From IMG/VR virus record IMGVR_UViG_3300005527_000132, positions 1 to 36,997 of that record: 36,997 bases of DNA. One strand, written 5' to 3'. The notes beneath the pieces were generated by a model. It searched no databases. It was not told the DNA's origin and worked only from the letters and a program-made list of their open reading frames with translations. The translations under genes were made by a program, and so were the position numbers. How positions within the stretch are numbered: the stretch's first letter is position 1; the number at the start of each line of letters is the position of its first letter. Below, one piece after another: positions 24,531 through 30,583 of this stretch. The DNA comes from a virus.

Positions 24531-24773
24531 TTAATGAATCGTTTTTAGTCCGTCTAGCTCCTCTTGCAGCTGCCGCACCATCATACCAAGATCTTCAGCT
24601 TCTGTCAAGAGGTCGTCATTTTCTTTTTTAAGGTTTAAGTTTTCTGTTTTAATTTTAACAAATTCAGTCGAAATTTTTAAGTAATTAACAAGAAGATATT
24701 TTAAAGTATCTTCAATTTCAGGCATTTGTTTGATAAAGCTAACAATTTGATCAGTTTTTTCTTTTGTAATCAT
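24531..24773 (-). CDS. Small coiled-coil protein (80 aa)
   Basis: An 80-residue protein. An N-terminal helical part (KTDQIVSFIKQMPEIEDTLK) is followed by a Lys/Glu/Leu heptad coiled coil from about residue 38 to 76 (TENLNLKKENDDLLTEAEDL). The function is unknown; the coiled coil suggests a dimer. The ATG at 24771-24773 lies just 6 nt after the CCA of tRNA-Leu(CAA) and has no ribosome site, while its stop lies 6 nt before tRNA-Leu(UAA). It would be translated from a leaderless or unprocessed tRNA-mRNA precursor. Confidence 0.72.
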   Translation of the reverse strand: MITKEKTDQIVSFIKQMPEIEDTLKYLLVNYLKISTEFVKIKTENLNLKKENDDLLTEAEDLGMMVRQLQEELDGLKTIH

Positions 24774-24779
24774 AATTTA

Positions 24780-24866
24780 TGGTGCCGGAAGAGGGGGTCG
24801 AACCCTCATGCTATTGCTAGCAGCAGATTTTGAGTCTGCCGTGTCTGCCAGTTCCACCATCCCGGC
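24780..24866 (-). tRNA. tRNA-Leu(CAA)
   Basis: A class II tRNA with acceptor GCCGGGA/TTCCGGC, anticodon arm GCAGA-CTCAAAA-TCTGC (anticodon CAA), long variable arm TGCTAGCAATAGCA, T arm GAGGG/CCCTC, and encoded CCA. It reads UUG. A consensus promoter starts it almost at its 5' end. Confidence 0.94.
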
Positions 24867-24875
24867 GTATGCCCC

Positions 24876-24904
24876 ATCTTAGCACGGGGCAGGCGATCTG
24901 TCAA
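24876..24904 (-). promoter_or_regulatory. Sigma70-type promoter for tRNA-Leu(CAA)
   Basis: On the minus strand: TTGACA (24904-24899), 17-bp spacer, TAAGAT (24881-24876). The expected start near 24869 is 3 nt before the tRNA 5' end. TGCCCC and GGGGCA (24870-24892) can also pair around the -10. Similar to the promoter at 27246-27274. Confidence 0.85.
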
Positions 24905-24910
24905 GAGCAG

Positions 24911-25108
24911 TCAGTCTTCATCACTATCAAATTCTTGCCACTCATCTGTTGCTCGGCGATTAAAGCCATATTCTACCCAATCATTAAGCAATTTAAACCA
25001 CTCATGAGCATTGCGATTATGAAATGTACCTGAATGTACATTCTCTTCAAATTCTACTAGGTCTTCTTGAATCATTTCTAGGAATGTTTCAACATCAATC
25101 TTCTTCAT
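24911..25108 (-). CDS. Small acidic protein (65 aa)
   Basis: A 65-residue strongly acidic protein beginning MKKIDVETFLEMIQEDLVEF and containing an aromatic stretch HEWFKLLNDWVEYGF, then DSDED at the end. No family is recognised. The acidic, Trp-rich make-up recalls small phage host-takeover or inhibitor proteins, but this is only an impression. Its ATG overlaps the stop of the upstream 105-residue gene (ATGA), and the promoter of tRNA-Leu(CAA) lies 7 nt beyond its stop. Confidence 0.7.
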   Translation of the reverse strand: MKKIDVETFLEMIQEDLVEFEENVHSGTFHNRNAHEWFKLLNDWVEYGFNRRATDEWQEFDSDED

Positions 25109-25419
25109 TTAACTACCGACCATCCTTGTTTTTTTAGGGTTTCTAACTGTTCATTTAACCATTTATCATTTGGTTCTTTTGAACGTAAAATAAGTTTTTT
25201 ATTTTCTTGTGAAATAGGAAAAGCTATATGCATCAAGCCAGATAAGCCGGCTAATGATACTGTTTTAACACGAAAAATAATTCCACTATCTAATATTTCC
25301 ATACCATGTTGTGGTACAAATGCTGCTTCCATATATTTACGGAGTTTAATACGCTTTTGTCCAACGTGTGTATCGTTAATTATTTCAATTAAAAATTCTA
25401 GTTGAGTTTTGTTTGACAT
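25105..25419 (-). CDS. Hypothetical phage protein (104 aa)
   Basis: A 104-residue protein of mixed helix and strand. A helix TQLEFLIEIINDTHVGQ is followed by strand-rich GMEILDSGIIFRVKTVSLAG and a C-terminal helix KWLNEQLETLKKQGW. No catalytic motif is apparent. I use the ATG at 25417-25419 because GGTGA lies five bases upstream; the GTG three codons earlier overlaps the previous stop. It belongs to the chain of overlapping small genes between tRNA-Arg and tRNA-Leu(CAA). Confidence 0.7.
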   Translation of the reverse strand: MSNKTQLEFLIEIINDTHVGQKRIKLRKYMEAAFVPQHGMEILDSGIIFRVKTVSLAGLSGLMHIAFPISQENKKLILRSKEPNDKWLNEQLETLKKQGWSVVK

Positions 25420-25424
25420 AATTT

Positions 25425-25691
25425 TCACCAGGTATCATATTCTGTTACATCAAATTCTTTATTTGTATACGTATGTATAACTTTTGTTACTGTTCCTATT
25501 GAAGTTGGAATAAAAATATATCTTATTCCACCACCTATAGCGCCATAATATGCATATTTACCGCCACAAGTTAAATCATACCACTCATCAAAAGTCATAG
25601 TATTTTTTTGTTCTTCTATAACTTCTTGATCAATTTTTTTTAACCACTTATTAATCTTTTCTTGTTGCTCGCTGGTTAATTCAAATTTCAT
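25425..25691 (-). CDS. Hypothetical phage protein (88 aa)
   Basis: An 88-residue protein with an N-terminal helix (SEQQEKINKWLKKIDQEVIE) and a Gly/Tyr-rich strand region (GGKYAYYGAIGGGIRYIFIP) ending with FDVTEYDTW. Similar short proteins with an EQ-x-KI-x-x-WL start occur widely in phages without known function. The ATG overlaps the dCMP-deaminase stop (ATGA), so the two are coupled. Confidence 0.72.
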   Translation of the reverse strand: MKFELTSEQQEKINKWLKKIDQEVIEEQKNTMTFDEWYDLTCGGKYAYYGAIGGGIRYIFIPTSIGTVTKVIHTYTNKEFDVTEYDTW

Positions 25692-26113
25692 ATTGATTGC
25701 TCTGGACAGGAAAGTATTTCTATTCCTCTTTTCTTGAGAAGATCTAAACCCTTTTCACTGCGATATGGTAGACAATAAATTACTTTTTTAATATTAGAAT
25801 TAATTATTAATCTAGCGCAAACAGGACAAGGAGCGTGAGTTATATATATCTTCCTAGGTCTTGGATCATTATAGTTCATTTTTGCTATGGCATTAACTTC
25901 TGCATGAATGAAATTTGAACAGCCAGGTTCTAAACTATCTGGCTTATTATCTCCACCTTTTTCATCGCCATTATAACCAATAGCTAAAACGGTTTCATTA
26001 TCTTCCGTGACAATAACAGCGCCCACTTTTAATCGTGGGTCATTTGAGCGGGTTGCGATATCATTTGCAAGTCGCATCCAGATATCATCCCAAGATAGTT
26101 TAAATTTACGCAT
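25688..26113 (-). CDS. Deoxycytidylate (dCMP) deaminase
   Basis: A 141-residue zinc deaminase converting dCMP to dUMP, which feeds dTMP synthesis for an AT-rich phage genome. Zinc ligands: H70 in FIHAEVNAIAK with catalytic E72, and C96/C99 in HAPCPVCARLI. SNDPRLKVGAVIV and GYNGDEKGG are family blocks for nucleotide binding. In T4-type enzymes a similar layout carries allosteric dCTP/dTTP control. I chose the ATG at 26111-26113, where the conserved SWDDIWMRLA region begins shortly after; a TTG nine codons upstream lacks a ribosome site. It overlaps the upstream gene by 8 nt. Confidence 0.93.
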   Translation of the reverse strand: MRKFKLSWDDIWMRLANDIATRSNDPRLKVGAVIVTEDNETVLAIGYNGDEKGGDNKPDSLEPGCSNFIHAEVNAIAKMNYNDPRPRKIYITHAPCPVCARLIINSNIKKVIYCLPYRSEKGLDLLKKRGIEILSCPEQSI

Positions 26114-26396
26114 CGCCTTTTTTCTGCTGAACCGAACCAAGTTCTTGGCTTATTAATGACAAGAGATATTTTTCTGCACTGCTCTTTGTCATTTCTATAG
26201 CTTCATTATCGACATTTTCATTTCTTAATTTAAACTCAAAATAACCAGTTACAGTCAATAATGATGAATAAACTAACAATACTGATTGTGGATCTTCATC
26301 GTGCAAATTATAATACACAGCTTCAGTAATATCAGAAATACATTTTTGTATTCTTTCTGATAATTCAAATATCTTTTCGTATTCGTCGTCTTTCAA
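26106..26396 (-). CDS. Hypothetical helical protein with TTG start (96 aa)
   Basis: A 96-residue all-helical protein: DDEYEKIFELSERIQKCISD, then QSVLLVYSSLLTVTGYFEFK and KSSAEKYLLSLISQEL. The family is unknown; similar helical proteins of about this length are common in phages. The start is TTG at 26394-26396, overlapping the upstream TGA. AGAGG six bases upstream supports it, and no ATG occurs until residue 69. It is coupled to the Cys-rich protein before it and to dCMP deaminase after it. Confidence 0.7.
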   Translation of the reverse strand: MKDDEYEKIFELSERIQKCISDITEAVYYNLHDEDPQSVLLVYSSLLTVTGYFEFKLRNENVDNEAIEMTKSSAEKYLLSLISQELGSVQQKKGDA

Positions 26397-26545
26397 GACT
26401 TGCCTCTAAATTTCTTTTTATAACAAATATCACACAAACATTCACCTTTACAGGTTGTATGTTGAAACTCATTTAAACAAGTATCACACATACGGTGCGG
26501 CAGCTTAAGAAATTTACGTAGTAATTTTGAAATAAAATGTGGCAT
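26393..26545 (-). CDS. Small Cys-rich, probable zinc-binding protein (50 aa)
   Basis: A 50-residue gene: basic N-terminus MPHFISKLLRKFLKLPHRM, then CDTC, two single cysteines in CKGEC, and CDIC. Six to seven cysteines in 30 residues indicate a compact zinc site. The N-terminal helix is amphipathic and could contact membrane or nucleic acid. It lies 33 nt after tRNA-Arg and overlaps the next start by 4 nt (TTGA). Function unknown. Confidence 0.68.
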   Translation of the reverse strand: MPHFISKLLRKFLKLPHRMCDTCLNEFQHTTCKGECLCDICYKKKFRGKS

Positions 26546-26578
26546 AAGAAATATGATCTGAACTCGATAATGCTAATT

Positions 26579-26655
26579 TGGTGCCCTGTGAGGAATTCGA
26601 ATCCCCGACCTTACCGGTAGAAACGGTTTGCTCTGTCCAACTGAGCTAACAGGGC
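26579..26655 (-). tRNA. tRNA-Arg(UCU)
   Basis: Acceptor GCCCTGT/ACAGGGC, anticodon arm AACCG-TTTCTAC-CGGTA (anticodon TCT; the outermost pair is A-A), T arm GGGGA-TTCGAAT-TCCTC, discriminator A and encoded CCA. It reads AGA/AGG. Confidence 0.94.
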
Positions 26656-26661
26656 ATACTT

Positions 26662-26799
26662 TTATTTTCCTAGCAAACGATAAATATCTACAAAACCAAC
26701 ACATTGACCAACTGTCAGACAAACAATTAGTAGGGCCCCTAGGCCACCAAATTGTCTAAAGAATTCTCTAACGGCACCAGCCCAAGTATCAGGTTGCAT
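26662..26799 (-). CDS. Small membrane protein (45 aa)
   Basis: A 45-residue gene: MQPDTWAGAVREFFRQFGG, then a hydrophobic helix LGALLIVCLTVGQCVGFVDI, and a short basic end. One transmembrane segment with an amphipathic N-terminal helix. It overlaps the end of the upstream gene by 11 nt and ends 6 nt before tRNA-Arg. Small one-helix proteins in phages can be holin-like or signalling peptides; nothing here decides. Confidence 0.62.
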   Translation of the reverse strand: MQPDTWAGAVREFFRQFGGLGALLIVCLTVGQCVGFVDIYRLLGK

Positions 26800-27115
26800 T
26801 TTGTTTTTCTTTCTCTAGATAGAATTTTTCTACTTTTACTCTATGTTGATGTAATAATACAATTAAACGGTTTAAATCGTCCTCTTTGATTGTTGCAATA
26901 TCCCAATGACCAAATTTGCATTCATAACCAAAGAGGTATTTTACGGCTGTTACAAAGCGTTTAAACAAGCCTCTGTACTGGTTTAACTGAATTGAGATAT
27001 AAAGTTCCGGTGGAAGATCTCTATCCCAAGCATTTTCAGAAGTAACACGAAAAATGTGTTGTTCACTTTGACAATCACAATCAAAATGATGATTTTCGAA
27101 AGTATTGTTATTCAT
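26789..27115 (-). CDS. Hypothetical phage protein (108 aa)
   Basis: A 108-residue protein. The N-terminus FDCDCQSEQHIFRVTSEN carries a Cys/His cluster that could hold a metal. A strand segment ELYISIQLNQYRGLFKRFVT follows, then a C-terminal helix ending with an EKEKQN tail. Proteins with this FDCDC start are frequent in aquatic phages, function unknown. The ATG is 16 nt after the CCA of tRNA-Ile, so it is the first coding gene of the transcript from the promoter at 27246-27274. A TATAAATA string 3 nt upstream is too close to be its promoter. Confidence 0.73.
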   Translation of the reverse strand: MNNNTFENHHFDCDCQSEQHIFRVTSENAWDRDLPPELYISIQLNQYRGLFKRFVTAVKYLFGYECKFGHWDIATIKEDDLNRLIVLLHQHRVKVEKFYLEKEKQNAT

Positions 27116-27131
27116 ATTATTTATATATATT

Positions 27132-27208
27132 TGGTACTCCCGGTTGGATTTGAACCAACGACTTTCGCCTTATAAGAGCGACACTCTAACCAACTGAGTT
27201 ACGGGAGC
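27132..27208 (-). tRNA. tRNA-Ile(UAU)
   Basis: Acceptor GCTCCCG/CGGGAGT, anticodon arm TCGCT-CTTATAA-GGCGA (anticodon TAT), T arm TTGG-TTCAAAT-CCAA, discriminator A and encoded CCA. It reads AUA directly, without the lysidine change needed by CAU-type tRNA-Ile, which makes AUA decoding independent of host TilS. Confidence 0.95.
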
Positions 27209-27245
27209 ACATCCACCAAACCGTCTGGGGCCGATCTGGTGAACC

Positions 27246-27274
27246 ATCTTAACACGATCTGGGGAGCGCGTCAA
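27246..27274 (-). promoter_or_regulatory. Sigma70-type promoter for the tRNA-Ile transcript
   Basis: On the minus strand: TTGACG (27274-27269), 17-bp spacer, TAAGAT (27251-27246). The expected start is near 27239, about 30 nt before tRNA-Ile. The -35 contains the stop codon of the upstream 82-residue gene. The flanking ACTGCTTGAC context resembles the promoter at 24876-24904. Confidence 0.83.
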
Positions 27275-27519
27275 GCAGTAGGCGTTTGTTTTTTATTTTT
27301 TTTAGATTTCTGCTCAACAACAATTTCTTCTGGCTTTCGTGATTTAACTACAAATTTACCAGTCGATGGTAGAAATTTTACTTTTGCTTTTAGTCCATCT
27401 TTGCTATCAGTAAGCAAATTTTTTCTTACAGAATCCGCTGTTTCAAAACTGTCACAGACTTTTTCGACTTTCCACGGTTGACCTTGTTTTTGTTCAACCA
27501 CTTCTTTAAGATCGTTCAT
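27271..27519 (-). CDS. Small basic protein (82 aa)
   Basis: An 82-residue protein with pattern MNDLKEVVEQKQGQPWKVEK, VCDSFETADSVRKNLL, KAKVKFLPSTGKFVVKSRK and a Lys-rich tail. Strand-helix-strand order with basic ends suggests nucleic-acid binding, but no family is recognised. The ATG at 27517-27519 has GGAG six bases upstream; a TTG four codons earlier is less likely. It diverges from the plus-strand endonuclease that begins 77 nt away. Its stop codon lies inside the -35 of the tRNA promoter. Confidence 0.7.
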   Translation of the reverse strand: MNDLKEVVEQKQGQPWKVEKVCDSFETADSVRKNLLTDSKDGLKAKVKFLPSTGKFVVKSRKPEEIVVEQKSKKNKKQTPTA

Positions 27520-27595
27520 ATTGTGCTCCAAAATATTTAACGGAATTACAGAGATTCAAAATCGTAATTTCAATTCTTCTGAACTATTTACTGTT

Positions 27596-28249
27596 ATGAA
27601 GATGTATAACAGAACTTGTCTTGTTTGTAAATGTAATTTTCTTAGAAATTCAAGCGATGAAGCTAGCAGAAGAAATAAAAATATGATTTTGGAATTTTGT
27701 TCTAAAAACTGTTATAAGCAGTATCAACAAAATTTAAAAACCAAAGTCAACTGTCGCAATTGTAATACTAGTTTTTTTAAAAAACAAAATCAAATTTTAA
27801 AAACAAAAAATAATTTTTGTTCCAAATCATGCGCGGCGACTTTCAATAATAAGAATAAAGTCTTTGGTATTCGACGCTCTAAATTAGAAATGTATATAGA
27901 AGAACAATTAAGAAATGATTTTCCATCTTTAAAATTTGTTTTTAATTCAAAAGAATTGATACAATCAGAATTAGATATTTTTATACCTGAATTAAAATTA
28001 GCTTTTGAATTAAATGGAATATTTCATTATGAACCAATTTATGGTAATTCAAAACTTGATAAAATTCAAAATAACGATAAACAAAAAATTATCGCCTGTT
28101 TTGAACAAGGAATAGAACTTTGTATAATTGATACTTCATCTTGTAAGTATTTAAATAATAACAATAAAATTAAATATTATAAAATTGTTAAGGACTTGGT
28201 CATTCAAAATATTGAACGTGCAGAAAAAACCAACGTGCAGGTGCCTTAA
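27596..28249 (+). CDS. Homing-type endonuclease, EDxHD/VSR-like, with zinc fingers
   Basis: A plus-strand 217-residue protein. Two N-terminal Cys4 zinc fingers are visible: C8/C11 with C35/C39, and C53/C56 with C75/C79. The C-terminal nuclease domain contains SELDIFIPELKLAFELNG (E125, D127, E138) and IFHYEPIYG with H144, then KLDKIQNNDKQKIIACFEQG and a hydrophobic strand ELCIIDTS. This E-x-D/H pattern fits the VSR-like (EDxHD) homing nucleases of phages. The start could be the ATG at 27596 or at 27602; neither has a clear ribosome site. It opposes all neighbours and ends 10 nt from tRNA-Ser. It is probably a mobile gene in the tRNA cluster. Confidence 0.78.
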   Translation: MKMYNRTCLVCKCNFLRNSSDEASRRNKNMILEFCSKNCYKQYQQNLKTKVNCRNCNTSFFKKQNQILKTKNNFCSKSCAATFNNKNKVFGIRRSKLEMYIEEQLRNDFPSLKFVFNSKELIQSELDIFIPELKLAFELNGIFHYEPIYGNSKLDKIQNNDKQKIIACFEQGIELCIIDTSSCKYLNNNNKIKYYKIVKDLVIQNIERAEKTNVQVP

Positions 28250-28259
28250 TTTTTTTCCT

Positions 28260-28344
28260 CGGGCAGAGTGAGATTCGAACTCACGATACCTCTCGGTATG
28301 CCGGGTTAGTAATCCGGTGCCGTAAGCCACTTGGCTATCTGCCC
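28260..28344 (-). tRNA. tRNA-Ser with ACU anticodon
   Basis: A class II tRNA with acceptor GGGCAGA/TCTGCCC, discriminator G73 (serine-type), variable arm ATACC/GGTAT and T arm GTGAG-TTCGAAT-CTCAC. The anticodon arm is CCGGA-TTACTAA-CCCGG, giving anticodon ACT where GCT is usual, with an A-C mismatch closing the loop. CCA is not encoded. It would read AGU serine codons. Confidence 0.88.
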
Positions 28345-28353
28345 ACTTTAAGT

Positions 28354-28382
28354 ATCATAAACCAAACTTGAAGGTTTGTAAA
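28354..28382 (-). promoter_or_regulatory. Sigma70-type promoter for tRNA-Ser
   Basis: On the minus strand: TTTACA (28382-28377), 17-bp spacer, TATGAT (28359-28354). The expected start near 28347 is 3 nt before the tRNA 5' end, the same geometry as at tRNA-Leu(CAA). Confidence 0.8.
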
Positions 28383-28387
28383 GAGGT

Positions 28388-28984
28388 TTATCGTTGTGTC
28401 TTATTGCCTTGTGCTGCTGCACGGCGGCGAGTAATTTCGCTATCTTCTGGACTGATTACGGTTGATTTTGGTTGTTGTCTTTTTGCTCTTCCAATTGCAG
28501 TTTGTTTTGCTGCTTGAACTTTAATTCTTTCTTCTTCGTCTTCATCAGAGTCTTCTTCAGAGTCTTCTTCACCAGCTTCTTTTTTTTGTAGATCTAATCT
28601 TGCTTGTGTAATTTCTTCTGGCTCTTCTACTTTCTGTTCTAGGAAAGCTTTAAACCCGGAAATATTTTCCTTATCTAGACCTATTTTAAATAAAAGATTT
28701 TCTATGTAATCGTGCACATGTGTATTTGATATTTTTCTTCCTGCAATTACATCTTCTTCCGGCGTACCAGTTACAAGACCAGAAGATCTATTTAATTGTG
28801 TTCCAAAGTTTTCTATTTCTTGTATTTGAGAAATAATTTTTGCTTCAGGAGTGTTTGGTTCTGGTTGGAACTCGGTTACAAAATATTTTAAAACATCAAC
28901 AGCATCTTGATGAATTGTTGATTCGCTTCTTTCTTGCAACATATTTTTTTTAAATTCTTGTAATAGTTTTTTCATGTCATTCAT
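28388..28984 (-). CDS. Acidic helical protein, possible internal/virion protein (198 aa)
   Basis: A 198-residue protein starting MNDMKKLLQEFKKNMLQERS, an amphipathic helix like those at the N-terminus of phage prohead and internal proteins. The middle is helical (DAVDVLKYFVTEFQPEP, SNTHVHDYIENLLFKIGLD). An extreme acidic run, GEEDSEEDSDEDEEER, at about 147-165 precedes a basic Arg/Gln tail. The acid-then-base layout suits DNA- or scaffold-binding proteins. I chose the ATG at 28982-28984, 1 nt after the DUF5872-like stop, since codons upstream overlap that gene. Function unknown; a virion role is inferred from its neighbours. Confidence 0.65.
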   Translation of the reverse strand: MNDMKKLLQEFKKNMLQERSESTIHQDAVDVLKYFVTEFQPEPNTPEAKIISQIQEIENFGTQLNRSSGLVTGTPEEDVIAGRKISNTHVHDYIENLLFKIGLDKENISGFKAFLEQKVEEPEEITQARLDLQKKEAGEEDSEEDSDEDEEERIKVQAAKQTAIGRAKRQQPKSTVISPEDSEITRRRAAAQGNKTQR

Positions 28985-28985
28985 T

Positions 28986-29936
28986 TTAAACACCACCTGC
29001 ACCGGGAGGAGCACTTTTTGCTCTATCTGTTGGTGCCTTATTTGGATAAGCTGAACCGGCCGGCTGTTTTCCTTTTGTTAACAAGCGAACCTTCCAACCT
29101 TTGCCTTTCTTTTCCATTTCTTTCTGAAAATTGCTTTTTTCTTCAGCAACAGTTTCTGGTTTTGCTGCCATCTCTTTTGCGTCTTTTTGAGCTTTTCTAG
29201 CAGCTTTTTGAAATTCAATTGCAGATAATTTTTTATATTTTGCTGAATTAATTATCTCTGGATTATCCGAGTCTTTTGCCATTTTCTCTTGAGCCTCTGC
29301 AGCCTTTCTTTCAGAATCAGCATCTCTGATCATATTATTGGCATTACTAACTGCTTGTTGTGCAACAGCTTTTGGATCCTCTTCTTCAAAAAGTTTATGA
29401 AGTTCACTTAAAACAATATTTTTTATATATTGTCTATCTTCTTCCAATAAACCATCATTAATTTCTAACGATTCCGATTTCTTACCCCATTCTTCACCTT
29501 TACCAGATGAATCACAATCACTTGGTTTTGGTCTACACGCAGGATATTTGGCTCTTTTTTCACCTTCTTGTCTACCACATGTTTTACAAGTTTTTTTACC
29601 TGTTTCTTTATCTGTTCGACAAGTATTACAATCTACCCAGCCTTTGCTTTTTCCTTTTCCACCTTGACGTGAAAACCATCCGCTCAAACTACTTTCTTTT
29701 TCTTTTTTAAAATCTGGCTTCTTCTTTTTCTTCTCTAAGAAAAATTCTAATTCTTCTGAAATTATATTTAATATTTCTTCTGTTAATTGTTCTTCTGATA
29801 AGCCTTTCCAGATTTTACCTTGGCGACATTTTACAACAGCACCAGAAGCATAAGCAGATGGCCATACATCATATTTACGTTTTGCAATACGTGTACAGCG
29901 GTCGCCTTTCTTCTTCTTCTCAAAAATAATTTTCAT
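28986..29936 (-). CDS. DUF5872-like basic protein with Cys-rich repeat (316 aa)
   Basis: The N-terminal block KKKGDRCTRIAKRKYDVWPS, then AYASGAVVKCRQGKIWK (about 8-44), is the DUF5872-type signature shared by phages and giant viruses. A helical motif SEEQLTEEILNIISEELEFF follows. A second Cys-rich block from about 85 to 145 contains GWFSRQGGKGKSKGWVDCNT, CKTCGR and KRAKYPACRPKPSDC, probably metal- or DNA-binding. Another helix, YIKNIVLSELHKLFEEED, precedes an Ala/Lys/Glu-rich coiled coil. The protein is strongly basic overall. Likely nucleoprotein or internal virion protein; no enzyme activity is apparent. Its leader holds a stable hairpin. Confidence 0.72.
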   Translation of the reverse strand: MKIIFEKKKKGDRCTRIAKRKYDVWPSAYASGAVVKCRQGKIWKGLSEEQLTEEILNIISEELEFFLEKKKKKPDFKKEKESSLSGWFSRQGGKGKSKGWVDCNTCRTDKETGKKTCKTCGRQEGEKRAKYPACRPKPSDCDSSGKGEEWGKKSESLEINDGLLEEDRQYIKNIVLSELHKLFEEEDPKAVAQQAVSNANNMIRDADSERKAAEAQEKMAKDSDNPEIINSAKYKKLSAIEFQKAARKAQKDAKEMAAKPETVAEEKSNFQKEMEKKGKGWKVRLLTKGKQPAGSAYPNKAPTDRAKSAPPGAGGV

Positions 29937-29946
29937 AAAAATAAAT

Positions 29947-29978
29947 AGTGCGTAACACGGTTAATACCACATTACGCA
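29947..29978 (-). other. Leader hairpin before the DUF5872-like gene
   Basis: GTGCGTAA and TTACGCAC pair over 8 bp around a 16-nt loop. On the minus strand TATTTATTTTT follows directly, then the ATG. It could terminate the upstream transcript, protect an mRNA end or control translation. The U-rich run supports a terminator reading of the 68-residue gene transcript. Confidence 0.5.
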
Positions 29979-29987
29979 CCACATTAA

Positions 29988-30194
29988 TCAATCTTGTTTG
30001 TTTTCTTGTTCGGCTTTTGCTGCAGCTTCATTTAATGATTTAATTACAAATTCTTGAAGTTGTTCCTCAGTTAATTCTTCTACTGTTACTCCGTAACTTT
30101 TAGCAATTGCAGCCTCTGCTTCGTCATCTACTTCAAAGTCTAGAGTAACTGTACCATCACCATTTTCTTTAATACTATCAACTTTAATTTTCAT
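29988..30194 (-). CDS. Small acidic protein (68 aa)
   Basis: A 68-residue protein: two beta strands with a turn (MKIKVDSIKENGDGTVTLDF), then a helical acidic region (AEAAIAKSYGVTVEELTEEQ, then FVIKSLNEAAAKAEQEN). No family is recognised with confidence; similar small proteins are common in T4-like phages. GGAG lies six bases before the ATG, which overlaps the isomerase stop (ATGA). The leader hairpin of the next gene probably ends this transcript. Confidence 0.7.
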   Translation of the reverse strand: MKIKVDSIKENGDGTVTLDFEVDDEAEAAIAKSYGVTVEELTEEQLQEFVIKSLNEAAAKAEQENKQD

Positions 30195-30574
30195 TTTACT
30201 CTCCCAAAGTCATCTTCGTATCTGATAATATCATCTTCTCCAAAATAGGTACCGGTCTGAACTTCAATAAATTTAAGTGGTACTGTGCCAATATTTTCAA
30301 TACGGTGTTTGGTACCAAACGGTATTTTTACTTTATCACCAGCCTTCATTGTGAATTTCATTACACCAAGTGTCATTAATCCTGTGCCTTCTGTTATTGT
30401 CCATATTTCTTCGCGTTTCTCATGTGATTGCAGACTTAAGCGTTTTTCTGGATTAACTTCAATTATTTTAACTTTGCAGTTATCGTCTTCATGAAGAATT
30501 TTATAATTTCCCCACGGTCTTACTGATGGATCGTTTTGTTTTTTACGTATTGCTGATATTAGTTTTTTAATCAT
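30191..30574 (-). CDS. Type II phosphomannose isomerase cupin domain
   Basis: A 127-residue single cupin matching the C-terminal isomerase domain of bifunctional ManC/AlgA-type enzymes. Signature pieces in order: RPWGNYKILHEDDNCKVKII, LSLQSHEKREEIWTITEGTG (H and E metal ligands), VKIPFGTKHRIENIG (H), and FIEVQTGTYFGEDDIIRYED. It should interconvert fructose-6-phosphate and mannose-6-phosphate, the entry to GDP-mannose. The guanylyltransferase domain is absent, so the host must supply mannose-1-phosphate guanylylation. The ATG at 30572-30574 lies 9 nt after the CCA of tRNA-Ala and has no ribosome site; upstream in-frame codons fall in the tRNA. It links in function to the sugar cassette at 11-19 kb. 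Confidence 0.88.
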   Translation of the reverse strand: MIKKLISAIRKKQNDPSVRPWGNYKILHEDDNCKVKIIEVNPEKRLSLQSHEKREEIWTITEGTGLMTLGVMKFTMKAGDKVKIPFGTKHRIENIGTVPLKFIEVQTGTYFGEDDIIRYEDDFGRVK

Positions 30575-30583
30575 AGGTTTATT

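Noticed and set aside
24870-24892. TGCCCC/GGGGCA inverted repeat as a terminator
   Set aside because: It lies across the -10 of a near-consensus promoter and lacks a following U-run, so promoter function is favoured.
27118-27125. TATAAATA on the minus strand as late promoter of the 108-residue gene
   Set aside because: It lies 3 nt from the ATG, so transcription would start inside the coding region; it is probably chance in A/T-rich DNA.
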